From Branchiostoma floridae (lineage: Eukaryota > Chordata > Leptocardii > Amphioxiformes > Branchiostomatidae), in contig NC_049997.1 of assembly GCF_000003815.2 (NCBI RefSeq), positions 4,453,456-4,517,455 of the forward strand: 64,000 nt of DNA, read 5' to 3'. Under the pieces are notes generated by a model, which did not search any database, was not told the origin of the DNA, and worked only from the letters and a program-made list of their open reading frames with translations. A program made the position numbers and the translations under genes. Shown here in pieces: positions 45,670 through 57,909 of the stretch; within the stretch, counting starts at the first letter, position 1; each line of letters begins with the position of its first letter.

Positions 45670-46625
45670 ACAATGAATGAATGAAGACCTTTATTGTACA
45701 TTCATACCCACTGGGTTTAGTACAGGTCACAACAAATGATACAACATGATATAATGATACAATGAATCTACACTACTCAAGGATCGTATTCTACTGCGTA
45801 CATTCGGCTTCTTCTCGTTTCTTTGTGATATTGAAAATGTAAGAACAGATATGCTTTATAAGTAAAGGCTTGTCTAGATTCATAAGGAATATAAATTTGT
45901 CTATATTACTTAGTTGTATGAAGTGGGGGAACATGGATTCTATTAGTCTGTAGAGTTCAGCTCTCTCTTCCTTGTACAAACTACATTCTACTACAAAATG
46001 ATGTTCGTCTTCTAACTTATCTAGACTGCAGTATCAACATATTCGTTGTTCTAGAGGAGTGCGGTTATGTCTTCCGGTTTCGATGTGTAATTTGTGGCAA
46101 CTGACTCGTAGTTTTGTGACGGCCGTCCTGTGCCGAATATTGTCAATATCCAGGTATTGTTCCACATTATAAGTGGACTTGAACAGTCTGTAAGACCTCA
46201 ATTTGTTTTTAGCGGATCCACCTTTGTTGTCATTGTGTATCTCTCTTAGAAAAGTTTGAAAATAAATGTCTTTCAGACGCTGATTGATAGAATTGATAAT
46301 TTGAGACGAATTTGTACTGTGCTGTAGAGGACAATGCCATACATAACCATAGCCGCATTCCTCCAGTGACTGGCGAATTCCTGACGCCCAACACTTGGCT
46401 CCAGCCTTGTCTAAATCTATCTGGCAAGAAAGAGCGTCTGACTGGAAACTGTCTGCTGGTACTTTCTGGCGAAGTCTAATTAAGTGTTTAATAGCATTTA
46501 GGGAGGCTTCCAAATGAATGGGGAACCTCCCTAACTCGGCTCTAGCGGCGAGGCCACTTGTGGATCTTGGCACGTGTAGGGTTTGCTTACAGAATTTTAG
46601 ATGTATTGTTTCAATAGAGTTGGAG
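45670..46625 (-). pseudogene. 5'-truncated LINE, C-terminal part of ORF2
   Basis: The minus strand encodes VPRSTSGLAARAELGRFPI, then H-x-x-E-T-G-R-H-N-R-T-P-L-E-Q-R-I-C, then after an in-frame stop (near 46034) YCSLDKLEDEHHFVVECSLY and KEERAELY. The His/Cys knuckle and the CxLY..ER end are typical of the C-terminus of animal non-LTR reverse transcriptases. The 3' end carries a GAATGAATGAAGACCTTTAT tail region. The stop codon and truncation make it dead. Its 5' edge abuts the inverted-repeat element at 46779. Confidence 0.7.
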
Positions 46626-46778
46626 AGAGCCCTGGTAAACTGTGAAACCTTTTTTTTGTTCTCCGAGATTGAACCACAAGGAAAGAAAATTCATTCGCAG
46701 TACTTAACGAGAAACCATTACAGGGCATTGACATAATTCTGAATAATTTTCTCTTTAACATTGATACAATTACACTAA

Positions 46779-47219
46779 GGCCCCGTTCATGATGCAAAAA
46801 ATGAAACGGTTCTATCGGTTACTATCGGTTAGGCCAGCTGAAACGGATAAGTTTTGTCATCATGGACGGTCCGAAACGGATCTGAAGCGATAGGAAACGG
46901 TTTGTTCGGAACCTCCTCGCGAGGTAGTATTGAAACGGTTTCTTCCTTATCCGGAATTGCGAATTTGCATCATGAACGCAAAAGCGGCGCGATCCGTTTT
47001 ACATCCGGGCATGTGCGTTCATATTTGGTGTACAAGTTTGGGCAAGATCACAACATCCTTGGGGGTCAGAGGTCGCATTACCTTGCCTTTTCAAGGAACT
47101 GAAACGGTTTGCAAGTTTGCATCGTGAACGCAAAATGAAAACCGTTTCCTGTCGTTTGCTGTCGGATTTCCAGGCCTAACCGATAGAACCGTTTCATTTT
47201 TTGCATCATGAACGGGGCC
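46779..47219. mobile_element. MITE with GGCCCCGTTCATGATGC ends
   Basis: A 441-bp element. The left GGCCCCGTTCATGATGCAAA continues to ACCGATAG-like sequence and is mirrored at the right; arms are ~43 bp. Flanks are TAA at the left and AAA at the right, a probable decayed TWA duplication. It directly abuts the truncated LINE. Confidence 0.75.
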
Positions 47220-47613
47220 AAAGACTTACTTGATTGGTAACTCTTTCCAGTGAAAACCCTCATCGTGGCTAGCTCTGCTTGTCTTTGAGTGAGTTTGACT
47301 TCGGCTCTTCAACTCTCCAGTTTTATACAGTTTCTCCCTGTAGACAGACAAATGCCTTTGATCTTTTGAAGCCAGAATTTGAATAACATGTAAACAACTA
47401 TAGTATTAATTGTCTTGAAAATGTTCGTTATTGTCTTGGAAAGTATTAGTGGCAGACTTGTTCAACTGGTAATTTCTGTAATTGGTCTTGCATTTATTAT
47501 CATGTACATGTACATGTGCTTTGTAATTTACAAAACATGTTAACGAATGCATTGTTCGTGTTGGTGCCTTAGTCCTATTCTTTCGTTGCAAACTCCTTTT
47601 TTTATTTTGCTAA

Positions 47614-48056
47614 GGCCACACCAATTCAATTTCTTGGTTCACGGATTTTTTCATAAAAAAATATGGAGCGAAAGGGCGAAATAAAAATAAAAATAAAAAT
47701 TGTAAAATGGTTGGGTCAAAGGTAAGGGCTAATCCAAAATATTAAGAATAAAAAGTTTTCAGCTTGAAAAAAGTACAAAACCACTATTACTGTACAGTAA
47801 CAGCATCTGTTTGTTGAAAATTACAAAAAGTAGTGTCAGTTTTTATGTTTGTCCCTGAATGAAAAATATAACTGCAATAATAATACCCACACTTTAAGGA
47901 GCTTATGATATAGAGGCCAATTTGCTACACCAGAAAGTTGATGAATGGTTTCATTAATGTTGAAAATTTGCTGAATGGTAATTTTTATTTTTATTTTTTT
48001 TCCAAAAAAATTGGAGCGAGCGAATCCATGAACCAAGAAATTAAATTGGTGTGGCC
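47614..48056. mobile_element. MITE with GGCCACACCAATT ends, TAA duplication
   Basis: A 443-bp element. Ends GGCCACACCAATTCAATTTC and GAAATTAAATTGGTGTGGCC are flanked by TAA on both sides (47611-47613, 48057-48059). The inner body is AT-rich with (AAAAT)n. Consistent with PIF/Harbinger-type target choice. Confidence 0.85.
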
Positions 48057-48387
48057 TAAGGGTGCCCAAACCTAGTACAATTCCAATGTATTGTACATCT
48101 CTTTTTTCAAGGAATTTCTGTAAGAAAATTTGTTGTTGTTATTTTGCTCCAAATCTATACCCTAACACCTAGTCGGTTTGTTCAGGTAGACATTTTCTTG
48201 CAGTTTGACATTAGGTTAAGTTAATTCCTAATGATTGAACACTAATTTGATTTAGTCTACACAACAGGTTTTTCAAGTACTGTAAACCATAGAATGTTTG
48301 GAATGTTATTGCTCTTGCAGTTCTTGCTTCTCTAGTCTGTGCAGTTTTATTTCTCTGTGACGCAGAGTGTGCTCATGCATTTCCAGT

Positions 48388-48621
48388 GTAACGCTAATTC
48401 ACCTTTATCCGCAGGGTAACCTATATCTTTTTTTTGTCAAAACAAGTTATTTAGGCACATTAGTTCTACGGGTGGTACTACCGTGGTAGTTTTAAACTGC
48501 AATATCCTGAAAATAATGTTGCAATTTGAAAGCAACTTCCGCCGACATGATATCCCAAATACCCTGTTTTTAAAAGTAACGAATATTGTTTACCCCATGG
48601 ATAAAGGTGAACTAGCATTAC
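48388..48621. mobile_element. MITE of the GTAACGCTAGTTCACC family
   Basis: A 234-bp element with ends GTAACGCTAATTCACCTTTA and TAAAGGTGAACTAGCATTAC. The arms include AGTTTTAAACTGCAATATCC and the GACATGATATCC core. It is closest to the 63587 copy. Confidence 0.8.
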
Positions 48622-50142
48622 ACTTACTTGTATAATTACTGCAACAGAATTTTTTGTCAAACATTAGGGGTTACAACGTTCAATATAGGTGTTACGAACA
48701 GGGTGATAACTTGGGTTATCATGTTGGGTTCTACTGTTATCACAAGGGCGTCCATAGTATAATTCGAGCACACTTGTGTAGTGCGTAGAGAGTGTTGTTG
48801 TTGATAATTCAAATATTGAACTTTGACATTGGAATTACTGTTTTTACAGTTTTTTATTTGAGGACGCCAAATTTTCTCAGCTTCTGTCAGATATCACGTT
48901 GCAATTTAGTTTTCTTGTTTGGGTAAGATATAAAAACAACAACAATGAATAACGTTAACAAGGTGTATTTCACATCACTTTTGGGCCCAGCCCTCCCGCA
49001 AGTCGGATCACCCTCCGACCCTGTGCGATCCTTCTGTTTAATAATGTGTCAAGTCCCCCCAAAAAATTGGATTAGACTTTCCAATGTACAAACTACAGTA
49101 TCTGTATTTTGTGTCCAAAACACAACAATTACTTGGAAACTAGGAAGTAATCCCCAGGGCCACAATGTATAATGTAATATACTGGCAATAAAATGCTTGC
49201 ATGGCTTGTGAGTTCAATGACATTTCAAGGTAAGGGTTGTTCCACTTTGTCCAGGCGGAGTATCTTTCTTCTTTTCTGTGTAATTCAGGGTTCAAATCTT
49301 CCAAGGAGGTCCTTGAATCTTCTATGTACTGTAATGCAAAAACAGAAGAGTATCAGAAGTGCAATAAAATGTCACAAAGTATGTTAAATGATTTATCAGA
49401 ATTTGTGAGTTTTCAATTGAAGTATATCATCAAAATAAAGCTGTGCTTGAGTGTATAGTTTAGTTATTCAAGTGTGAAAGTACTCCACCCTATACCCTGA
49501 AGGTTTAAGCCACTGCGATCCAACCTAATGTGTGTGAGACAATTTTCTTTGTTACATGGATAATGATTTATCCCTGACCCATTGCTAACAGGGCTAAGCT
49601 TTTGTTACCAATAGGTTTACAAAATCCATTCAACAAAATCTATAACATGTAACTGCAAGTTACTCCAGAGTAAAGTTACTCTGGAGTCAAGACAACATTT
49701 CGGTTACACAAAATTGTGTAGCAGAAGTAACTGTAAGATTCAGATTGACAGCAGTATAAATTGTGTTAGTAAGTTCTCTTGGGAGTTGACCTCACTTGGA
49801 ACATGTATGCCTTAGGTTAGAGCAAAAATAACCTTGTGTTTTGTTGAGAATTGAGGAAGGCACTCAAGGTATAATTATACACTAGTACAGCATATTCTTT
49901 ACATTTAATCAAATTTAATGGTACTTCAGAAAAAAAAATGATAAAACCTCTTTTGAAGGTAGCTATATACTCAAGGAACTGTGAGTGTTATACACTAGAG
50001 TTAATTACAGTGAATTCTTTAGTTACATTCATCAGAAAAAAATGATAAAACCTCTGTTATAATATTGATATTAAAGTTTAAAGTTGCATGGTTTGTTAGA
50101 AGTTTGAAGTAAGCTATAGACTAATGTACTGTTATAGTTTTA

Positions 50143-50189
<47 letters not shown>

Positions 50190-51116
50190 TACTGGTGAGT
50201 AGTATACCTCACATAAAAATATTAGAAAAAATGATACATCCTTTTTTTGTATTGCTTGAAATTTTTAACATCAGCTGATTATGATAATAGACATAAGTAC
50301 TATTGTACATTGAGTAGTATATTTACGTGTTTAAAAAGAATGAATTCCAATCTCTCCTACTAGTAGCTGAATTCCAAATTCTTAGATTCCAATGTCTACA
50401 TAGTTACAGTACATACATGTCTCACTGTACATAACTCTTAAGAACCTTTGTCAGTTACCTTTTTGTTTATTTAGAACACTGCTTAGAATACCTCTGTAGT
50501 TACCTACCATGTTTACTTTAGAACACCTTAGCCGTTACCTTTTTTGTTTATTTAGAACGTAAGAAGTATTTCTTATTCCGCAGAGTTGTAAACTTTTATT
50601 TTCATTTCACTGAAGAAGAACGACGGATGTCGTTTGAAACGTCTGAATTAAATTTGATTTATCCAGAAGAAGAGATTCAACTTTCATCTATTCATTATAT
50701 TCCTGGATGTATAATCTTCACAAACGTATAACTTTTAACTGTTTAACCAAAATGTTTACAGTAGATTCATTGTCACATTTTTTTGTGATCTGTTGCGGTA
50801 AATCATGATGCCACAAAATGTTTTTATTATGTTTTCCAACTGAATAATTGTATCATGAAGTTTTTATATGCTATTGAACATGTCTTGTAACTATGTAAGT
50901 GGTTCAGTACATAGGGTAGTGAGGTGTGACCAAGAGTGTGTGTGTAAATAAAATTACATGCATTTATTTAGCATGAAAGTGTTGCCAGATTATTGGTCTG
51001 TTGAAGAATTGGTTTGAACATTTTTATGTAAGACAAAGAGAGGGTGTTGTTCTATCGAATCTCATTCCCTTTGTGTTGAAAGAATTCTTTCCAAATGTAA
51101 ATATCAAATTCTTGTA
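48622..51116. other. Intron or intergenic, no exon seen
   Basis: AT-rich DNA with the AT microsatellite. Two loosely similar blocks (49860-49960 and 49965-50065) share TATACACTAG and AAAAATGATAAAACCTCT. Confidence 0.45.
50141..50186. repeat. (AT)n microsatellite
   Basis: About 20 AT units with one interruption. Confidence 0.9.
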
Positions 51117-51480
51117 ATGAATGAATGAACTTTATTGTGCGACATTTGTACACGGTACAATTGTAAGGCAACAGTAATAAGTCAATTAATACAATGGTAC
51201 TCGTCTAAGGTCTATAACTACATACATGTATAGTACAGGAATGTAGACATACATGTAAATGGCGTATTGACATAGTGTAATATGCAAGTTAAACAAGTCG
51301 GTCTGTTACTGTACAATACATTGTAGATTCTCTCTTTTTTAGAGCATTACATATATATTGGCCTAAATACGAAAATATGTAGTCTGGAGTGGACATGACA
51401 TAAGTAGATTGAAAGTACATGTGTTTGTCATTCTTTGGTAAAGGTGTGCTAGATTTACATGTGATGATATCCATTGATTT
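51117..51480 (-). pseudogene. LINE 3'-end fragment
   Basis: The minus strand reads ...STPDYIFSYLGQYICNALKK RE, resembling the last residues before the stop in amphioxus-type LINE ORF2 proteins (compare FIFLMNLDKPLLIKHICSYI in the 45670-46625 element). The AATGAATGAACTTTATTG end matches the 3' tail of that element. Only the extreme 3' end remains. Confidence 0.5.
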
Positions 51481-51843
51481 TTGTCTATCTATGCTATACT
51501 GTAGGGCATGTCATTAAAAAAATGATAACTCATCTTCAACACCATCTTTACATGAAGGTTGTTGTTATGACCTTTACTGCACCTATGAGGTTAAAGGGGT
51601 TTATTTGACAAGAGGGCGAAAGGTGGTCAGTAGTTGTTTGTGTTGTAGGCAGGTCACTTTAACTTAAGGCCAAGGAAAATTATTGTGGTGTTTTGGGATG
51701 CAGTCCTGAAAAAGTTAGGGTTGCTTGGTAGGGATTCAATAATTTCAATAATTTTTCATAATGATTGAAGAATGTAGAACTGAAATTTATCAGGACACTG
51801 GTATTTTCAACATAATAGATTATTGTAACCATACTGGACATAC

Positions 51844-53072
51844 CAGGGCTCCTGACTGCGACCAAGTTGGTCGCATATGCGAGTAGAATTCCCCTGGTGC
51901 GACCAGATCTGTAACCACAGTCGCACAGTGCGACCTCTTACAATTAATCATCATTTATCATCCAGCCAAGTAGAATTTTTGCAGGGAAAGGCTGTCCCTG
52001 CCAGGTATCAGTTTCTTCCCCTGACAGGGATGGTCAGCAGGGGTTGTCACACCTCATTAAGGCCTGCCATGTGTCTGTACTGTCTTCAATTACATGAACC
52101 AAGGAGGTTTAAAAAATGTTTTTCCACTGGACCTTTATTTACTGTATTCCCTTTGTGAGTTTGTCCAAACAGATAGGGAAATTTGAGAGTATACATGATA
52201 TATATAATATATATTGGTTTGGCCAAGGAGGTTGAAGAAAGAGCCTTGGTTTGGCCAAGGAGATTTCATGTATAGGAAATAACCTCCTTGATATAGTATG
52301 GTATGGTATGATATGCTATGACAGCATGATAAGTGGAGGTCCAGTAGGCAGTAACAAAACTTTTGTAACATGACTTTTTAGACAACAATGTTGCAGCCCC
52401 TGAGACAGTGAACAAGTAGGCCTTTATAAAAAAAATGGTAGGGTGGAAAAAAAACATTCTTGAGATACGATCTTGGTGTTGGAGAGCGGCCTGCACTATT
52501 TCCATTTTCAGTTCAATTTCACCCATTTTGTCAGACACTTGTACTTTTATACTTATTTGTGGTTTATTTTTTTTTCAATCTAAATGGTAATTTGGGATTA
52601 ATCAGTTATTTTTCATTGTTCTTACAATAAGAAGGCATAATTACTTTTTTGTCTGTGTAACTTGGTTTCAGTATTGAATACATTTTGATAATCCTTATGC
52701 TGCAAGTTTGATTAATTCATTTTTTGGACATTAAAAACTTGTTCGTCAACAGTCATGCCTGACAAGGCTGGAGGTACAAGAATCGAGTCTGAATAAAGCA
52801 GCCGGCCATAGCAAAAAAACTTTTGTCCTCCTATCCCCAAGAACCACCACATCAATGTATTTACCACATTCACCGTATTTAAAGCAAGATTGTTTTTTCT
52901 TTCATATTACTGTATTAAAATATGCTATTCCAGGTGATCAACAATGATTCTTAGATTTTTTGCTTTTACTACCAATTTTTACAGTGGTGCTCCTAAATTT
53001 TTGCTGGTGCTCCTAAGTTTTTAGAGTTAGGAGCGCAGTGCTCCTAGGCCAAAAAGTTAGTCTGGAGCCCTG
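51844..53072. mobile_element. 1.2-kb CAGGGCTCC-ended transposon, 5-bp duplication
   Basis: Ends CAGGGCTCC and GGAGCCCTG. CATAC occurs on both flanks (51839-51843, 53073-53077). Subterminal palindromes include GCGACCAAGTTGGTCGC at the left and GTGCTCCTAAGTTTTTAG variants at the right. The CAGGG ends suggest a hAT relative, although 5 bp is short for that group. No transposase frame. Confidence 0.75.
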
Positions 53073-54789
53073 CATACAGATATACATTTCACAAATACAA
53101 GACATTATATCAACAAACTGAACAAAGAATTACAATCTTTATTACACATTCTTGCATACATGGACTGTTCAAAACGTTGAGTTGTTACCAGTGTGAAATG
53201 AAAAATTGCAAGAATAAGATTGTCTTGTGAATCAATGCAAGATTGAAAATCTTATGTCCCTAATACTGTACCTGCAATCGACCCCACAAAACAACATTAA
53301 GGTTCACAGATTTTGCTAGGGTCATTCCAGTATTTAACCAGAATTACAAGTTGTAATACTGTACAACATTTTCTTTCAACTGGCCCTAACTTAAGTTACT
53401 AGCCATGCTGGTATTTTGTGATGTCAGTTGACTGTACACGCCCACACATTGTCAAGACCCAAGTCAGTGTACATAAGGTAGATTCATTGTCTTTCAGCCG
53501 TACAGTGTGCAAACATGTACAAACCTAAGGTGTGTGTGTGTGTGAGTCACTTAGGAGTAGGAGTAGGAAATTTCCACTGCAAGTTGTGCCAATTCTGTCT
53601 TGACTAGGGCATGCTTGAGGGTTACTTCATTAATCATGTTACAAAGGTTTAAAAATGACAACAGCTTTTTATTGTTGGGTTAGTCCGTTAAGTATCTTTA
53701 TTGGGGAAGAGAAATGAGGTCTTAATCATGGGTGATTTTGTTTTGCATTTACAAAATGTAAATATTCAAATATAAATGTACATAGATACATATATGCATA
53801 CATATACATGTACATGTACAAAGAGAATGTGTTTGTCTGTTACTACATGTATCGTAGGTTCCTATTGCACAATTCTAATTTAGGTGTTGTGCCATGCTAT
53901 GTAGTTTTTTTCCTCAGGGTTTTGAGAGGATCAGTAACTGCCACTTTTAACAATATCACTACCGTAGATATTGAAATATTTGGGTTAGTTTTATTTAAAT
54001 TTGTGATTTTCACAACTTGGCAACTGAAAATGAACTTTCCATTGTACAAAAATGTATTACAACAATACATTATCTACAAGTGTACTAAAAAACAACAACA
54101 TAAGAGTCCTTCCTCCTGGCTTCTACCACATAATTTTCACTGTGAAAATAAAAAGACTTACAGTAAAGGGGACAACACCCTGGGCAGGCTATAACTGCTT
54201 ATCAGCAAAAGAATTCCAGCTGTTTAGAATGTTTAGCATACTGCTTTTCCCTGGTGAGGTTTCTATGCTGGTACATTTGTACCATTGAACCCAATGTGTT
54301 AAGCAGTCATACAACCTTGAAGTTAAAAGTATATTTTATAATCAATAGTACTATGAAAAATATTGATATAATGAACTACAATCAGTTGATATACTGCTCA
54401 AGTTTTTCAGATCTGGTTAGTTTCTTATATGTACACACGGTAATGTACATGTACAGCTCCAAATAAAAGAGAAAAAAATAACGGAAAGCAATTATCTATG
54501 GAGCCCATCTTTTTAAAATCACACAGGTAAACCTGTACTAATTACAAGTTTCTCACTGCTACAATTAGCAAATTACTGTAAATTCATTTATTTTTGGTAG
54601 GACTCAATTTCATGGAAAGAAGGGAAAAGAGATTTTGCATATCAATGTTGAAACAGTTGGTGTATAAATTTGAAGTACCAGTGTCATATTTTTTTTTTGT
54701 TCTTTGTTTGTGCTTTATTAATTATGTGGGCGAAGCCACACATATAGTTTTCTTACAAGTATTTCACCGGAAATCAGAAACAAATGGAA

Positions 54790-55080
54790 GCCTCCATGTA
54801 CTCCATGTTTCAAGCTTTTTGATTGGCCTAAAGTCGCACTTTCTCGGTTGTACGTCAGAGGTGAACCTATCAACGCGCAGGACACAATCGGCATCCATTT
54901 TGATAATAGCCAATCAAAACTCAGAAAAATGGAAGCTGTTAGCAAATACTCCGCGTTCCCAGCTTTTTGATTGGCCTAAATTCAGACTGTCTCGGGTGTA
55001 CGTCAGAGCTGGACCTATCAACGCAGAGAACACAAAATGTCATTCGGCATCCAGTTTTATAATAGCAGCTGAGACGCGGC
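54790..55080. repeat. Two tandem ~148-bp units with CCAAT boxes
   Basis: CTTTTTGATTGGCCTAAA, then CTCGG-TGTACGTCAGAG, ACCTATCAACGC and CGGCATCCA-TTTTATAATAG recur at 54814 and 54962. Each unit holds ATTGG and TGACG-like sites. Confidence 0.7.
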
Positions 55081-55092
55081 AGTAAATCGGCC

Positions 55093-55221
55093 ATGCATTC
55101 GACCAAACAGGCGCTCAAGGAAGAAGTTGCCCGCCACGGAATGAACAAGATTGATAAATTTGCACAGAAAAACATTATCTTCAGAAAATGGGACCTTGGA
55201 ATCTTGCAAATTAAACAGTGA
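55093..55221 (+). CDS. Small 42-aa open frame after a CCAAT-rich repeat
   Basis: ATG 55093 to TGA 55219 encodes MHSTKQALKEEVARHGMNKI, then DKFAQKNIIFRKWDLGILQI and KQ. The frame is basic, without low-complexity bias, and lies directly downstream of two ~148-bp units containing CCAAT boxes and TGACG-like sites. It may be a small gene, a first exon, or chance. No splice donor of good quality is obvious near its end. Not recognised. Confidence 0.25.
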   Translation: MHSTKQALKEEVARHGMNKIDKFAQKNIIFRKWDLGILQIKQ

Positions 55222-55294
55222 ACGGACGTGTTCAAGCTACGCATTGCATTTGTATAGATGTACCTGTTAAAATGCCGGCAATGACGTTACGGCA

Positions 55295-55378
55295 AGCTTG
55301 GCCGAATGGCTAAAGCACCAGCTACATTTGCGCTTTTTTCGCTAGGTCAACCCTGGTTCGATTCCGGGCGGGAACAAC
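55295..55378 (+). tRNA. tRNA-like sequence, probably a pseudogene or SINE head
   Basis: TGGCCGAATGGCTAAAGC resembles the D arm and A box of a long-variable-arm (Leu/Ser-type) tRNA. CCTGGTTCGATTCCGGG forms a full T arm with a perfect B box. The 3' CGGGAAC does not pair with the bases before the D arm, and no clean anticodon stem forms. A working tRNA is therefore unlikely. Confidence 0.4.
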
Positions 55379-56972
55379 TTTCTTTTAGTTGTCCTTTTTT
55401 TTTCTTTTTTGATATTTACAACAATTTTATCTTGCAAACAGAGCATCGTTCAGTTTACACGCCTTTTTATTTATTTTTTAACTGCCCTCAAAAGACGGCG
55501 TTTAAACGGTCGGACGGTCCATGTGGGGAGGGGGGCTCGTCAACACCTCGGACCATACCGGCAGCCAAATACTGTATCGTCGATGTCTGTCGCCTGCGGC
55601 GTTAAGTCAAATTTGGAATGGAGGCTACGGTACGGTACCGGACCTGAACCTGATCATGAATTTCAGCTTTATAATTGCTACACAGCACAACCCGTGACGT
55701 CAGGTAAAGGCCGAGAATAGGGGTGAACCGAGAATACGGGGCACCTAATGGCAATTATTATTGTGTGTAAGATAGTTTGACTTAAACTTCAAAAAAGGCC
55801 ACGGGAAAGACTTGCTGCATTTTCGCGAAAATGTTGTCATTCTAGTTGTTCCTTTTCTTGCGATTTTTCCTTTCTTTTCCCTTCGCCCACATCCTGCATT
55901 TTTTTCAAAAATGTTGCCTTTCTAGTTTTTTTATTTATTAGTGCTGGAGAGATTATTGTGAAAACTGGAAAAAAAAAAACTCATCAAATATTTACAGATT
56001 TACAGTAAGAAAACAACAACATCAATTGTCATTTTCCAACCCATATAATACAATGTATCCCTGAGTGTCCTTTTACTAAATGTTGGTTCATATGACAAAA
56101 TGTCAACAATTTATGAATAAAACTCATTTGTGTTTGTAAGAAATGCTTTTAGGTAATGGCTTGCTTTTTCAAATGATTTGGTACATAGATTTCATTATTT
56201 TGTATATATTGCTGTCAACATCATAAACAGGAAGGAACATTGCTAAAAGTAAACCATCTTTTGCCACTGTTTTTGTCTGCAATCAAATCAAAGGTGGTGG
56301 AAGTGCCGCTGAAATTTGATTAAAGAGGCTTTATTGAGAGGTTGGAGAAGCTTTCACCCTGATTGTTGTGGTCCAATTAGAAGCCTGCTTTCTTAATTAG
56401 ATTAATTCATTACCTAAAGGGACCTTTGCATTTCCTGTTAACCTAGTTTTTTTTGGGTCGATGAAAATGAAATTTACAGCTTCAACAGGGAGTTAGGTAC
56501 ACAATATGGCTTTTGTTATTTTTTTAAAGTCCACTTTGGAGTATTATGTCAATATGAATAGGAACAGTTTATTTTCAAGGAGTTTTGAAACACAATCATC
56601 ATCTTTAAATGTTCTTGTTCCTCATTGCATTGGGTAAGCTCATTTGTTGTTTTTCGAAAATCTTACTGGCCATATTTTATTGTTGTATGAAGTGGTAATT
56701 TTGGTGCAAATGTTAATGCCCAGTATGTACCTGCAGTTCCTCTAATCATTACTAGGGGGCACTGCTTGCTGGAGACTGTACCTACCAGAAGAGATCACAA
56801 ACTTTCCAATCTGAATATTTTGTTAAGGGTCTACTTGCTTTTTTTCCGCAAAGTTAGGTAATTTAAAAACTTCAGTTTTACCATTAATTGTAGTCTGCTT
56901 GCTCTTATTCAACTTTAAGCATTTTCCCTTAAATAAGTAATAAAACGTTATCGGCCACTTTTAATGCTATGT

Positions 56973-57702
56973 CAGGGCTCGAAATACACTTTTCAGTCAA
57001 CTTGCACCAGTGCAAGTTAAGCCAAAGGTAACTTGCACCAAAAGAAACTTACTTGCACAACCCAAAATAGTGAACTGTTAACCCTTTATTCTTCTTCTGA
57101 AAATTTGCAAATATATGGGGATACATAAAGACCACATGTTTGGATATTTGTCTTCCAAAGCGTATTTTATTTTGGATTTCAAATTGTACAACAAATGTGA
57201 ATTTAGGCTTAATTTAAGACAATTCAATGTCTACAACTTGATAAGATCAATAGATTTCTTCTGGACTCTTCGAGTGACTTCCATCACTATTCTTAACCAT
57301 CGCTAGAACAACTCAATACAAACACATATAACTGGAAAATCCAGTTGATCATATCAAAGTCACTAAATTGTATGCAAAATGTATTTACTCATATGCAAAT
57401 CAAGGTAAGACAACACCATAGGAATTATTAGCATTATAGAGATGGAATTGTCTTCAAATTTTGTTTACCTGGATGTCTAACCAAGTTTAGAAATAACAAA
57501 TTTAGGCTATTTTTTTATTCAGTGTTGTTTTCTTTTACCTTTCAATGGCAGACAATATTCTTGGTGTGTGTAAGCTTTTTCTAAAGTCAGGTATTAGTGG
57601 ATAAAAGTAACTTGCACTGGTGCAAGTTTGGTCCAGACTTACTTGCACCACACCAATTTTACATGCACAAACTTGCATATGCATGTGGTATTTCGAGCCC
57701 TG
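56973..57702. mobile_element. 730-bp CAGGGCTCG-ended transposon, 5-bp duplication
   Basis: Ends CAGGGCTCGAAATACAC and GTGGTATTTCGAGCCCTG. TATGT lies on both flanks (56968-56972, 57703-57707). Subterminal AACTTGCACCAGTGCAAGTT and its exact reverse complement near the other end extend the inverted structure. Same superfamily as 51844-53072. Confidence 0.8.
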
Positions 57703-57909
57703 TATGTAGTTATCTATAATTCATTGTTAAGCTTTATATAGACAAATCTTTCCTACAGTCCAGATTGCCGGAAAGTCACAACAGAGCATTTACAGTGTAG
57801 TTATGTTCAAAGTTCATCTATTAGTCAGTCCCTGAGTACAATGGAACAATCCAATGAAATTGTTCCCAAAACTTTTTCCAAGGACAAGTCAGTTTAACGT
57901 CCCTGAATT

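Noticed and set aside
54594-55085. Plus-strand open frame of 163 residues
   Set aside because: It spans AT-rich repeat DNA and the tandem CCAAT units; no domain and no coding bias.
55295-55378. Functional tRNA-Leu/Ser gene
   Set aside because: The T arm is good, but the acceptor ends do not pair and no anticodon stem forms.
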